From Sipunculus nudus (taxonomy: Eukaryota > Annelida > Sipuncula > Golfingiida > Sipunculidae): DNA of 64,000 nucleotides. The stretch spans positions 37,294,401-37,358,400 of the forward strand of contig CM049317.1 of NCBI GenBank assembly GCA_026874595.1. Direction: 5' to 3'. Position 1 is the first letter of the stretch. Each line of letters starts with the position of its first letter. This document shows, piece by piece, positions 34,474 through 47,256 of the stretch. Below the pieces are notes generated by a model that saw only the letters and a program-made list of their open reading frames with translations, did not search any database and was not told where the DNA came from. Position numbers and translations under genes: made by a program.

Positions 34474-35560
34474 GGGTAGGTGTGTGTATGTGTGTGTTCC
34501 GTGTTGATCGATACTTGTTATCTGTGGACGAAAACATTAGTTATCATTAACTTTTAAGAGGGTTATATAGAGACCATAAATCTCAGCAACACGTGACAAT
34601 ACCCAGCAGGCAACTTTACTTACTCCGACAGTTGTTTTAAGTATGGTTGATGTATATATGACCCTTAGCTTACATATTCTCATACAGAAACAAACCATTC
34701 AAAGTAATTCATTCTTAAATTATGGGAATGGTTTATTGACCTAAAGCACAGTTTCCCTGTTCTAGATCATTTGATAAAAATATGTTTGAGAACGGATAAA
34801 TACTCAAGTCACTTGTTAATTCTTAATAATTCGAGCTTCATTGCTTAAATTGTTTTGCAGTAAATTCTGATACAGAGAAGAAGGTGTCATATACTTTTAG
34901 TATCCCACATCACCTGTGTTTTTTTAACCAAAGGCAGATATGACTTACTTGAAATAAGTAATCACAATCCCGTATACATGACATTTCGATAAATCTCGAG
35001 GGGCAATCAAGTCTAATACCTTAATGAGTGAAGTAATTTTGCACCATTTACCACACGATTTACTGTGTTCAAACGTTTTCCACAAAATTAGGTCTGTAAC
35101 TTCAACATATTTATATCACATTCATAATTGTCATTTCTTAATGACCTTGCGGTTAAAGTGAAAGTAACTGTTTTGAACAATCACATAAACTCAAAATGAT
35201 GAAGTCCTGCTCATGAAAATGATTGCATGGTCTTCCGCCGTTCTTCGTTTGAGAGGGAGAAATTATTTTCATGAGAAATGAAAGGTATCACTTTACTTGG
35301 ATGTTGATGTCGAATAGGCACCACCCACTCTTGACGTAGTCTTTGTAGGTCTGGTGGTATAAAGATCACATGGATACCGTGTCTGGGAGAGGACATGCAT
35401 AAACGTTCGTATTACTATCGAATGCGCACAAAATAACCATCGCGAGTGCACGGGATACAATTTCGTGCGCCTCGTGTACACGAAATAAAAATAATCGTGT
35501 ACATGCTCTCTCTTAGCCCGTGTACATTCATTTTGTCGGCTTGGAGAACAGACATTTTCT
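34474..35560. other. Unassigned AT-rich DNA
   Basis: I see no gene, repeat match or motif here. Confidence 0.5.
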
Positions 35561-36510
35561 CATGGGCCATGACACTCAGCTGAATTTGACATACAGGTAC
35601 CGGATATGTTAATAATTTTTGTTATGATCTGGTGACAAAAATTACGAACCTAGAACAATTGTTAATGATTCCCGAGACTTTAAAATCGGGCGTTTCGTCC
35701 ATAAAATAGGATACACAGACCTCTTTTAGGGCTTCCAGGTAGATTTTTCAAAGAACTCCCTGGATGCTAAGTCCGACTGCTATGATTTGTGTCCATGTAC
35801 CGTATCTGGTGCTAAATGTTCACAGAATATGGATCACAGTGACCATATTTCGGGGATTTTAAGAAGATTTTACAGGGCCCTCCCAGGACTAAGATTTGAT
35901 AAGTTTTTACGGTCAAACTGCTGTTATTTACGCCCGTCATTCTACACGGGTCCTCAAATCGTGTTCTATCACATAGAATATAGACACAATGACCTTATTT
36001 TGGTTGTCCCGGTAGACATTACAAACACTTTTCTGGATCCAGTATTTAAAATTATGGCCAATACTGGATCCAGTAAAATAATGGCACCATGCAAGCGCTA
36101 ATCTCAGGTGTTGAAGGAGATTTAAAGGATTCTACGCCCAACGGATACAATGCCCCGCCTGTCTGGGTGCCCAAAATCCTGTTTTCCGCCTGTAGATCGC
36201 GGAATATAGGTCACCATGACCTAGGTACTATGTTTAAAGATACAATTTGCGCCAGTCTGACATAAAGTAAATTTGCACGGACCCTCACAGAATGTTGCGT
36301 AAGAATCATTTAGGCCTAACAGATACGATTTGACATTCCAGGTACTCATATGACATCTTGTTCCCACTGTACTAGGAAATAAATCACAGTGACCTGATTT
36401 CATATATCCAAAGATAATTGTCCAAGATCTCCTGAAATGTTCGGTCGCATAATATGTCACCATGACCTAATTAAAGTTTTCCAAAGAGGTTTGCCAAGGA
36501 CCTGTATTAC
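35560..36510 (-). repeat. Dispersed repeat A, reverse orientation, 4-5 modules
   Basis: Modules of roughly 150-230 bases are marked by AATATRGRTCACNRTGACC-like sequence near 35830, 35980, 36205, 36375 and 36450, each followed by a TTTNCNARAGA-type block and a TTCTAGGCCTAAC-type block. A 14-bp perfect hairpin (CTGGATCCAGTATT and complement) sits at 36033-36073. Noncoding; the 104-codon + frame across 35787-36101 is incidental. Confidence 0.65.
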
Positions 36511-36531
36511 ACAAGTGTAATATGGTAATAT

Positions 36532-36537
<6 letters not shown>

Positions 36538-36572
<35 letters not shown>
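36538..36572. repeat. (AT)n microsatellite
   Basis: About 17 AT units following repeat A. Confidence 0.9.
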
Positions 36573-36575
<3 letters not shown>

Positions 36576-36949
36576 TGTGTTTACATATATATCAGTGTTT
36601 AGGCTCTGATGAGCTTGATAGATATGATTATAATATAATTAATAATATGTATCATTTAAAGTAATACCTGGGACAAAAATATTTTCCAATTTTCGATAAA
36701 AAACTGATAAATACAATTGAAATATAATGTTTTAAATGTTTTAAAATTATTTTTTTTAATCCCTTTGTCTAGATCGATTTTATATAAACAGCTGATATAT
36801 ATATATAATTACAATAATTACAGATACATACTTGATAACTGTTTTGTTATGCTAAAATGCACTCAGTAGACTTATATGACGATCAAGGATGACCGCCTCT
36901 CGGACATAAAACAAGACACATGCAAAAAGGTAAACAGTACTGAAGCAAA

Positions 36950-37330
36950 AGAGCAAATGTAGTTCTGTACACCTAATGCATCGTTAACAAGAATGAATAT
37001 CAACCTGACGGGTTCATCCGTACAGCAATATAATCTAAGCCATGTCTTAAGTATCGTCATACACGCCGTACTACAGCTCTTACCCTTCAGACATTACTCT
37101 TAAGGGCAACGTATTTTGGGCTGTGTATTTTATTTTAATGTGGACAGGTCCCAAACGTCTGAACTTTACTGTGTTGCTCTACCTGTTGTCAGGACGGAAC
37201 CTTTCATCAAACAGCATTCAGATTTTGTGTTCTCGGGTAATGTTCGCGCATATGTACCAAGGGTGACTTGTTGTGATGACTGACTGATTGAAAATATGCC
37301 TCCTCCACAGCGACCAGTAGCGAAACAGAT
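36950..37330. repeat. Dispersed repeat B, copy 2
   Basis: CAACCTGACGGGTTC, CGTCATACACGCCGT and TCTCGGGTAATGTTC...GACTGATTGAAAATAT appear here. Equivalents lie at 43298-43400 and 42338-42400, though in a different order. The pieces therefore belong to one family but are rearranged between copies. Confidence 0.45.
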
Positions 37331-37849
37331 ATGCCCATGCTAGGGGAAGTTGCCTCTTTGTTTGTAGATCTCCCGTGTGTGTATTTTGATTACTAAATTT
37401 AAATGAAAGACGAAAGGATTTGCATTAGGAGGATCATTGTTTTCCAATCCACACAACCAGTACATTTTGATCGCTTTTATACGTTGAATGTTTATGTGTG
37501 TGCTACGTGTCTGGAAAAATGAAGGAACACGATCTGTGCATGTACACTTATATAATACGTATGATATATATTTATTCATCTATCTATTAAGAATGTTAAT
37601 TGTTATTTAATTTACTATTAAATTGTAGTGCTTATAAAAAATGAAATAGATGACAATCTCCTCTGATAGCAAACACAATATTCAAATCAGTTACATTAAG
37701 CTTACGGATATAAGACATCAAATATCATAGAGCATGAGAATAGGTGTATCAGGGCTCTGGAATAATTGAGCGTGCTATTACTCTTTTATGCTTATCCGAC
37801 CGGTCCATATTTTTTTTATTCATTTTATATATTTATATAATACATACAT

Positions 37850-38330
37850 AAGAGGATGAGTGAGGCTATTTAGATTTAGACTCTCGTGTATTATCATACA
37901 AGTTTTCGAAGGGCACAGGCTTCTTTGTCAGGTTGAGAACGGGTTGAGAGATGTTTATACACAGTTGAGTAAAACTGTAGCTAATAAAGTCCATTATGCA
38001 AAAAAACAGAGTATTTATATAATGATTTGATATTTAGAAATACTTTGACCATAATGTTCTGTGGCCATGCTACGCAGCAGTCACGCATCGGTCCATTCAG
38101 GAAAATCCGCGAATCTAATTGTATACAGATGTCTTGCACATTTTGACATCAAGTTACGGGGCGCTCGCCCCCCCCCCCCCTCGGTATAGCACGCAAATCG
38201 GAGCCACAGTCCATTTCGTCTGTCCAATGCCACAATTGATCCGATTTATTGAGCAAGTCCTTGTAGGTAGCCAGATAACCAAACCCCCAGGCCCCGGAGT
38301 TGTCTCTCCAGCCCCGACCAACGGTAAGAT
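37850..38330. mobile_element. Diverged relative of the 447-bp TIR element
   Basis: TCGTGTATTATCATACAAG, TTTTCGAAGGGCACAGGCTT, TGAGAACG and TCCGCGAATCT match 6005-6065 and the 6190 region in the same order. Its termini are too diverged to define. A run of 12 C lies within it at about 38169. Confidence 0.5.
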
Positions 38331-38339
38331 GTTCCATGC

Positions 38340-39334
38340 AAAAATTTTAGAAAACCTAGGACCATTTAGTGCATATAATGCACATTAAACAGTGTTCTTG
38401 GAAACAACAGTTCACGGAAACAACTAGAAATCATCAACCAAATGAAGAGCTTACAGTATATGAAGACAACATGTACCATGACGATCTCCATAAAAGATGA
38501 CAAATGAGAATACGCAAGCTTAATCCCTTCTTACAACCAGGACAATATAAATACACAGAAAACGTGCTACTGGGTAACCTATTCGGTTTGTGTTGTGAAA
38601 AATATAAACATGACTGAAACAAAATAAGTGAAAAAGAAAATTAAGAAAAATTAAAAGAAGGTCACTGTGGCCTCTATTGTGTGAGCTGTGAGAAAAAAAT
38701 AGCACCTGAATAAGGTCGATTTAACCAATTATCTAGGGACTATTGGCCAAAAGCATGATTTTGAGCACCCCGGAAGTGATTCTACCCATTCTTTAAGGTT
38801 TCTTGTATTTTTTCCAGATCGAAACATCGAACATTTGTTCATGCACTACCTGTATGTCAAATTCAATTCAGCTCTATTGAACCATTTCTTTTTAGAAGAG
38901 ATGCAAATTTTACATGTTAAATATTCATATTACAGGTTAACATATAACCACATATTTTTTAAACATGTATTAACTAGTTGTACTCACCCCGAATAGGCAT
39001 CTGTCTTAACACGCTCTTTACCCTAGTAATTTGGTCGAGTTTAGTTGGTTTATGAAGCTATTTGGTCCAGAGTCCAAGCATACTGACATACATCGTACAA
39101 AGTTACAAAATAGATATCGCTGTCTCGTATAGATAATGGAGGTCTTGGCAAACGTGACAACTTATACGGTAATTGTGATATTAATTCTGATTTCATCACA
39201 GTAAAATGAAGTAGTCCTACAGTTGCTCTGAAGGTGTTGCTAAATAAAAGGGTATCCTTGCATTTTTCTTGGAATCTATAGTATTACCCCTTGTCGTTGT
39301 CAAATATTAAGTCTGCCATCTACATAAGAGTATA

Positions 39335-39401
<67 letters not shown>

Positions 39402-40080
39402 GCCATTAGGTCATCAATTATTTCTTTAAAAAAATATATGATTCATCAGCCAAATCATCTGTGTCTGTTGTTTTGCTATTTTTTAATGATTAATACATGC
39501 TTCAAGGTTAATTTCAGTTAATTATGTGTCACACTTGGTATTCTCCTTTTCTAATCTTTGTCTTTCGAGGTTCTTACAAGGTCGCATCACAGGGCTTTCA
39601 CCGTTCTGACCATTATAATATAGTATTAAATGTTTCATTTAAAGAGGACAACAATATATTTTATACATTTACACTAATTGACCTATTTATCTGCTCTATG
39701 TTTTCTTGGCTGTCAAGTGTGCGATTTAATCTTACAAATAAAGTTTTTTTTCCATGCACTATAGCGATGTGGTCGCTACTGTGCTATGCAAAAACATACT
39801 TCGTTTAGAACGGGTGTTGTGAACTGGTGCGGGTCAGGAATCATAAAATAACTGTATAGCTGGCATACGATCGCCACATACAAGTCTGTTACACTGAGTG
39901 AATGTCTATCTGTTTTTAGTTTCACACCTAAGCATAACGGAGCAGGTATGTATATGTTGCTTATCATTTTTGACATATTTGCTTTTTGTAAAAACGATAA
40001 TACAATCATAACCAGCAGGCTTTGACGGTTATATGTGTGCGAGGGTTGGGGTACGAAGTTGATAAAATGGTCAGACTTCT
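38340..40080. other. Unassigned DNA with an (AT)n tract
   Basis: A short repeat A fragment in forward orientation lies near 38658-38700 (GGTCACTGTGGCCTCTATTG, then TGTGAGCTGTGAG). The (AT)n tract is 39331-39397. No gene supported. Confidence 0.5.
39331..39397. repeat. (AT)n microsatellite
   Basis: About 32 AT units with one early GT interruption. Confidence 0.95.
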
Positions 40081-40089
40081 ACGATATGT

Positions 40090-41070
40090 GTTCGTCGGAC
40101 TGAGTGGGTGATTTAAGGAGACAGTTCAGTAACGTTACTGGTCCAACTGTCCAGATTATGGCAATATGTGACTTTCTGTATGCCTAAAATTGGGTTTTCT
40201 GCTAGAATTACCTCCTTGAATTATAAATAAAGAAATTCAGGTCCAAACGTTAATTATTGCCTATCTGAAATTCATAGCACTAAAATCTTGTTTTTCTTCC
40301 AGTTCACAGAATAAACATGGCATTGTCCTCATTGCTGGATTCAAAGAAGACCTGACAAGAACCTCCCTGAATTCTGCAATCGAACGTTCTAGGTTTTTTG
40401 CCCTGTGTGACCCTCTGTGCGCTCAGAATCCTCTTGTTTGCTAGTGGCTCTCAGGTTATAGGTACCCATGACTTAATTTCAAGTTACCTAGGCAATTTAT
40501 CCAAGACTTCCCTTGTTGATATGTGAGAAAATTTAAAGTTAAATGTTTCTCACCAGATGCTTCCAGAATGTTGCTATTTTTTTTTTATTAAAACGAGATA
40601 TGGATCCCTATGCGTGTTGCGCTAGAAGGTTCTAGGCCTAATGCATACCATGTCTGCCCATCTGACGTTCACAATTCTCAAATCGTTTACATCATTTGCC
40701 AGAGATCTCCCTAGACGTTATGTTTTAAGATTCTAAAGCTAACAGATACAATTGGTACCCCGTGTTACTACCAGGGGGCTAAAAAACTAATGTTTGGCCC
40801 ATAGTTTCCAGAATATGGGACAGCCTGACATAATTCCAGATGCCCAAAGAGATGTGCCCAGATCCTAGCAGGATGTTGCGTTAGCAGATTCTAGGCCTAA
40901 CATATATGATTTGTGCTCAGTTGATATACAGGTTGCTTCAATCACGTCATTTTCATATATCTTGCATAATATGTCACAGGGACCTTATTTTATGGTTCCC
41001 AAGACATTTTCCTTGATCTCCCTAGATGTACAATTAGAAGTTGTGTCCGTTATTTAGCTAACTGTGGAAT
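40090..41070 (-). repeat. Dispersed repeat A, reverse orientation
   Basis: Modules carry TTCTAGGCCTAAY (40627 and 40890), TCCCTRGA-type blocks and GACCTTATTTTATGG. Arrangement and spacing are as in 35560-36510. Noncoding. Confidence 0.6.
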
Positions 41071-42300
41071 ACTATGCCTCAGGAAACCTATCCTCTGAGG
41101 TATGTTCCATATACGTACTGTAATACTCTTTTTGGTCAGTAATGGACTGTTTTTACTCTGTGTTAGGGCTGTGCGTATCGCGATATGGTTTTCAAATATC
41201 GATATTTTTTTATTTGTTTCAAACATGACTAAAACTGATCTATTGTAGTAAAAATGAGGTCTCTGTTACAAATTCTGACATCGAAATGGTTAGCATTAAT
41301 GGAAAGGTTGAAAATGAATGCCGCGAACGTGTCTATAGGCACTCCCCGGGCCGATCAAGGTCTATAAGGCGTAATGAACATATGATCAAAGGTCCGCCTG
41401 AGGGAATTTAATTTCTACTCGATTTATTGATACCTTAAAGAAAGAAGTGCCGGAAACTGTCAAAATAACAATTACTAAGGGTATATTGATACTCCGTCTT
41501 TATATCCTGTGTTGCTTTCAAGAAGATCAAGTGTGTATTGAACGGTATAACTGTTCAAGACCAGTAGCCTTACCATGTGGTAGACAAGTAAGCATACCAT
41601 ATGTCGCCCTCCGTTCGAAACCACAGTCCAGACACCTCATATTGTCAAGTTACTTGCATATGTAAGATACACAGATACCATTCAAACCTACATGGCTTGT
41701 GCGGAATTCAGTGCCATATCCTTTGTAGAAATAATTCCATAGTATTCACATGAACTCAATTTACTTTTTTTTCAAAGGTGGATTTAAAATGCCAACTAGA
41801 AATGTAACATTTGATACATATCGGGATTCCTTTGTCAGATTAAAAAAGTTTCGTTCACAGTCTTTTTGAAAATATCTGTATAGTTTTGATCAATGTTTTC
41901 GGATTGTCATTTAAAGTAACGTGCAAATGAAAGCAAGAAACGGCATCAGCAGTGTACAAAAACATAAGTTTCCTTGCCGGGGTGTTAAAAGGTCAGTTGA
42001 GTTGTTTTACTAGTATTCCTTTTTCCTATGGTCCAAAGAGTATAAACATTGTCGTTGTATTTTGAATAATGTTGGGGTATTCATTCTTTGACTGCAATAA
42101 CACAAAAAATTAATACCCCTAAATGCTTTACTTCAATTGTCGCCTTTCTGGTAAATGATGAATAAGTCGATTTGTCACATTTAAGAAACTACCCTGTGGT
42201 GACAATCTGATACGGTATTTCCTTAAGCATTTAGCAAATATCCGTTTGCACTACAGCGTTGGAAAAAATGCGCCCTATGGGGATCTTTCAGGTCCCATGA
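41071..42300. other. Unassigned AT-rich DNA
   Basis: GCGTATCGCGATATGG followed by AAATATCGATATTTT near 41170-41210 is a dyad-rich stretch reminiscent of TIR-element ends, but no partner was found. The + frame at 41447-41665 (72 codons) has no domain. Confidence 0.45.
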
Positions 42301-42319
42301 AGTGTTTCCTACTCAAGGC

Positions 42320-43400
42320 CATTTGAACACTGTACTCGGGTGATGTTTTGGCAAAGGTATCATCAGGGACTAACGGGTGGAACCGACTGATTGAAATTAT
42401 CTTTAAGATGTGTTCACACCCATGTATTGCATTACACAATGAGGATACAGAACCCCATGGGAGAAATTTTATTTCCTTTTATGCAGTGTCGTTTATCTAT
42501 CAATACAATAAAGGCCGTGCTTCTGATAATTTTCACGCCCTTTATTTCCAGTAAAAAGGAAAATTTTAGGTCAGCCATTTTTTTTGTCCTCTTAATATTG
42601 AAAGGTTTTTCCAAGGAAACCATGGCCTCATTTGTTGCACAGCTCTGCTTTTCGTTCCCCAAATGATTTTCAAGGATCTATCGCAACAAAATAACTTTTC
42701 AAGGGTTGTTCAGTGATAAATTCCTTTGAAAAAAAAAGACTTGGTAAAATATAATATGATATTCATCAAGAGTTTTGTTGAGCTTTACATCGTTGGAGGA
42801 ATTGAGTTGTTGACACCTCGGCATCGAATTTCGGGACTTTAAAGATTCATCAGCTTAATTCCGCCATTTGTTTGACGGCCAGTCCGATTTAATTAATTTA
42901 GGAACGTAACAGTAGAATAAAAATATTATTCGATACAAGTATTTAAACTTATAAGGCAAACACGCGCCATGCTCATTTCTTCTGTTTCCGAATATTTTAA
43001 GGATGATTTATCTTGTAGTCCAACATATGCTTTCTTGTAATTTTTCCATTTTTCTTTAACATTGAAATATAATATTATATTTTTACATATCCAACTTACA
43101 CAAAAAAAAACATAAAAACCTGAAAGGTTTGTGCAATCATCCTCGGGCTTCCCTACAACTACAGCCTGATGTCAAGACCTCCTGTCTTGAAAAAAAAATT
43201 AATACCTATTTATCTATTTATATCAGAACTACGCCATCAGCACTGCTATTGTATCTGCGCTGCAAGTGCTCATTATTTGTATTTATGACGGACGTCAGCC
43301 TGACGGGTTCCCTTGTTGAAGCTAGCTCTGTATACCGTCATACATGCCGTCTTAAATTGTTACCCATGAGCTATCAGAGCCACAGTATTTGCGTGTCAAT
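42320..43400. repeat. Dispersed repeat B, copy 3, with unassigned sequence
   Basis: CGGGTGATGTTTTGGCAAAG, GGGACTAACGGGTG and GACTGATTGAAAT at 42338-42405, and CAGCCTGACGGGTTC with CGTCATACATGCCGTCTTAA at 43297-43355, are family landmarks. The sequence between is not matched elsewhere. The 120-codon frame at 43129-43491 is not supported as a gene. Confidence 0.4.
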
Positions 43401-43539
43401 AAGGAGAGGTTTTACTGTATCTAAACTGTATTTGCTGTTCTCTATACAGAGTAGGCAGAATATCAGAAAATGCACATATTTAAACTTCTGAAGGCAAATC
43501 GTGTTAATGCCTGGTATACAGTCTATTCGGGGGCAATGA

Positions 43540-43930
43540 GAGGAACTGAATCCAAATCTGCTTTATGCCCAGCTGGCAAATGGACCAAAATGCTTCAAAT
43601 TGTTGGTTTCCATGGCAACCTGTGTTAATTTTGCAGTAATTCTGATGTTTAAATAAATTGCAATAACTAAGTTTATTTTAAACATAAAACATTTAAACAA
43701 ACACTTAAATGTAGCAAATTAATATATTTTTCCTGCAAGTGCAGTGTTGTGACATTCCATAATTCACATATCATACTGTATGCAAATATATACAAATTTA
43801 TGGATAACTTTAACAACTTTTTTTCAAAAAACTTGTCTTTAAATTCCTCCTTCCTACAAAATATAACTTCCTTCAGCTTACAATTCATTCTGGTAAAAGT
43901 ACAATTTATTCTAGAAACAAACTTAAGATT
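43540..43930. repeat. Diverged tandem segment, copy 1, with X-box-like site
   Basis: Aligns with 44470-44850, with shared AATCCAAATCTGCT, GGTTTCCATGGCAACC, TTAATTTTGCARTAATKCTG and TTTAAATAAAT in the same order. The site at 43605-43620 is identical in both copies and fits the RFX X-box. Confidence 0.6.
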
Positions 43931-44469
43931 GTTTCTAACATTCTTCTAATAGTTGCATACTTATAAGATTTATAAGACCATACTATCAACATCTTCAAGT
44001 TACAGGCCGTGAATTATCCACAAGCGGATATTTCCTTATTAATATCCCTCAAATTGAAAATGCTCCTAGATTTTTTTTTATCTGTTGATCTAATCCAACC
44101 ATTATCTTTTTTAAGTTTTATTTTTTTCTTTTTTATTATGATGTGCATATTTTGCATCAATTGGCATAATTTTAAAAGGAAATACCCGGTCAGTAATGAT
44201 CAGTTTGAACATAATTTATATAGATTATTTATAATTTATTTTCCCCTCAGGTAAGTCTATTCGCATATTGAATTTGAAATCTTATGGATCAATAAGGGAC
44301 AGGGAACTTCTTGGAATTTAAAAATATTTCTAGTATGAATTATAAGCTTCTCCGACTTTCACTCATGCTGAACATTCACAATGGGTTTCAGTCAATTTGC
44401 CTCCCCTAAGGCCATCCCTCTGGCCTTGAGCAAGGCACAATCATAACCACACTATAACATTTACCATAC

Positions 44470-44850
44470 AATTTGGATAATGAAGGATCATTAATCCAAA
44501 TCTGCTGGATACCCTGCTTATAAAAGGACCTTGGAATTTATGGTTTCCATGGCAACCAAGATTAATTTTGCAATAATGCTGATATTTAAATAAATCGCCG
44601 TAAATTTGTTGATTCTATACAGAAATGTTGAAATAAATGCCAATGTGCATGCAGTTAATATAAATGAATTTCCCCAAAATGCAGTTCTATAATATTTGTC
44701 ATACACATAATACGTAAATTTATCCTCATTTGTATTAGAGAAACAAATATTTTTGTACTAAATTCGTAACTTACTCCCTCCATTGAGGTATCACTTCTTC
44801 AGCAAACAAATTTATTTTGGTAAAGGTATAAACTAAGAGCAAATAACAAA
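44470..44850. repeat. Diverged tandem segment, copy 2, with X-box-like site
   Basis: Partner of 43540-43930, about 930 bases downstream. GGTTTCCATGGCAACC is at 44542-44557. Confidence 0.6.
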
Positions 44851-44859
44851 TTGAGTTAT

Positions 44860-46030
44860 GTTTTAAATTGTATGTCTTATGTTTAAATATCAATTATTAG
44901 TCATGAATGTTTCGATTAATACCAGTTTATGCTTGCATATACGTCCTGGGAATATGGGTTGAATCAGTAAAACCAAACACAGTTTTGCGGGCATCCAACA
45001 ATAGGGACCTCCCACATGGTCCACCTTCCAAATTCATATTTTTAGTTATTGTAGATGACTGTCATTGATAAGTTGCATTGTCCATTAACTTTAAAATCGA
45101 TTGATAGTTCCAGATAATTGAAACAATGATGACAAACAATTATAATAATAAAAATCGTCATCAGCATAACCATAATAATAAGTTTAATAAAAACAAAATA
45201 GACAAAACCCAACAAGTTGTCCAACAGCACATTACACATTTGATACCATATCCCAGCCATTTAAATGATACTTATAAGTGATAAAGCTCTTACATTCTTA
45301 TACAAGATTGTAATCCAGACCATTACTTACTTCCCAGATATGTAAAATAATTTATTCCCTGCTTGACTGCATGTATATGCTGCTTTTAACAAGTTTTTTT
45401 TTTCTGTCGAAAAATAACCTTGTATATCCTACTGCAGGTCCCTGCATATAAAGTATCATACCATGCAATTTGTTATGTAATCTGAAATATTTTATTCATT
45501 TTGATTGATAGATCCTCATATGAGCTGTTCCATTCTTGAAACACAAACCTTGGTTCATTAATGTGTACATCTATGACAGGCGTTTTTTAAAACAAATTTG
45601 TCACTCTGAGATAAATGTTTGAAATTGTATATTAATGTTTTTATATTTAAATTTCTAATTACCGGAAGGCATAATCACACTTAATAACCAACAATATTGC
45701 TGAACCATTATTTGGAATTAGATCACATTATATAAAGAGGTTATACAACTACTCAAACAGGTCTGGAAAGTTCATAGAGGAAACAGTAAAGTAGGCCACT
45801 CTGGCCTAGATTATCTGAGCTATGGAGTAAAAATCTAAAAAGCTGAATTCCTGCCAGTAGACACAAGAAAGAGCATTTATCAGCAGTGGCTTGTCCGATT
45901 TTCCCAATGTTTTTCATATATATTAATCTAAGACAAGTAGTTCAGTGAATAATGAGTTAAATAAGGAATTGGTGTTGCAATCTATCTTACCATTAACATG
46001 TTACGAGGGTGTTTGTCGCTTTTTTTAAAC
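44860..46030. other. Unassigned AT-rich DNA
   Basis: Contains a short repeat A fragment near 45795-45850 (CCACTCTGGCCTAGATTATC, then TGAGCTATGGAG). No gene supported. Confidence 0.5.
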
Positions 46031-46660
46031 TCGGCTGACAGAAAGTCACCTGAGTTACAGTGATCACTCTTTATTCGTCGTCCGTCCATTCGTCTGTCTG
46101 TCCATCCGTCCGCTGGGCCTGAAATCTTTTAACTTAACATCCAGGGAAGTCTATCAAATATCCCCCTGGACACCTGCAATTAGGTAACTGCGACCAAATG
46201 AAGCAGTCCAGCTGTTAACAGGGCACAAACCGTAAACGTTAGACCAAGAAATTTTCTAACTTTATCTCCAGAGAGGTCCAAGGCAAATCTCTTTTGAAAC
46301 CTGGTATAAGGTCATGGTGACATATTCTGGGAATGACTGACTGAAAACATGATCCTGAGCACACAGAGAGACAGACGGGGCAAAAATTGTATCCGCTTAC
46401 ATTAGAAAATTATAATGTAAAATACAGGGAAGTCTTGGGCAAATCTCCATGGAAACCTGAAATTAGGTTATGGTGACCTTTACTTTGCAAGCTACTGTCA
46501 AACAACATGATTTAAAGCACCCAGACAAACAGGGCACAAAGCATAACTTTTGGATATGGAATCGTCTATCTTGACATCCATTAAGGTCTATGAAATATCT
46601 CCGTGGACAACTGAAATAAAGTCACTGCTACCTATATTCTCTGAGTTATAGTGGACATAG
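46030..46660 (+). repeat. Dispersed repeat A, forward orientation
   Basis: Begins with TGAGTTACAGTGATCACTC and a CGTCCGTCC-rich stretch. Modules then carry TTAACATCCAGGGAAGTC, AAATCTC and GAAACCTG, ending near 46660 with TATATTCTCTGAGTTATAGT. It is the same family as 58780-59450. Confidence 0.65.
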
Positions 46661-47256
46661 GACCCCGGCCTGGAAACGTCACGCTCTGTGGCCAGAGTGC
46701 TCAAATACAAGAAATTCCTAAATGCGCCGCGTGAAAAAAACATGACTTGTGTTGAGCCATTAAAGCACAAAACAAAGAGAATCCATTGTGAGGACAAGTA
46801 TCAAATTATGCTATTACTAATTATGCAGCTTAATGGGAAAATAATTGCGAATAGGAAGACAACTTGTCCTAGAACAACGACATGGGCATAATGATATTTT
46901 TAATCGAAAGGATGATTTATATTAGTCACAAGTGGATGGTGTACGCAGGGTACCGTGGCATATTAATTCCAGCACTCTTTGCCCATTTTTTAATCGGTTA
47001 TAAAAAGTTTTACTGGCATGTCAGAATATATGCGCTACATAGTCATCTTCAATAATGTGGTCGGGTAGACCGAGAAATGTGGGGGGCCAAAAGTCACATA
47101 CGTATAGCGGACCAATGATGTTATGCTCGTAATGACACTTTGTAAAACGACCCGCACTGATGATGCTATGGTCTTGAGCGCATGTATACTCTTGTCCTCA
47201 TCATGGCCTGTATATTGCATAACAGTTAATGCCTATATCAGCTGATATCTGAACTT

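Noticed and set aside
35787..36101. 104-codon + frame
   Set aside because: Falls entirely inside repeat A, and other copies do not keep the frame.
36600..36650. CTGATGAG as a hammerhead ribozyme core
   Set aside because: No GAAA partner or three-stem arrangement nearby.
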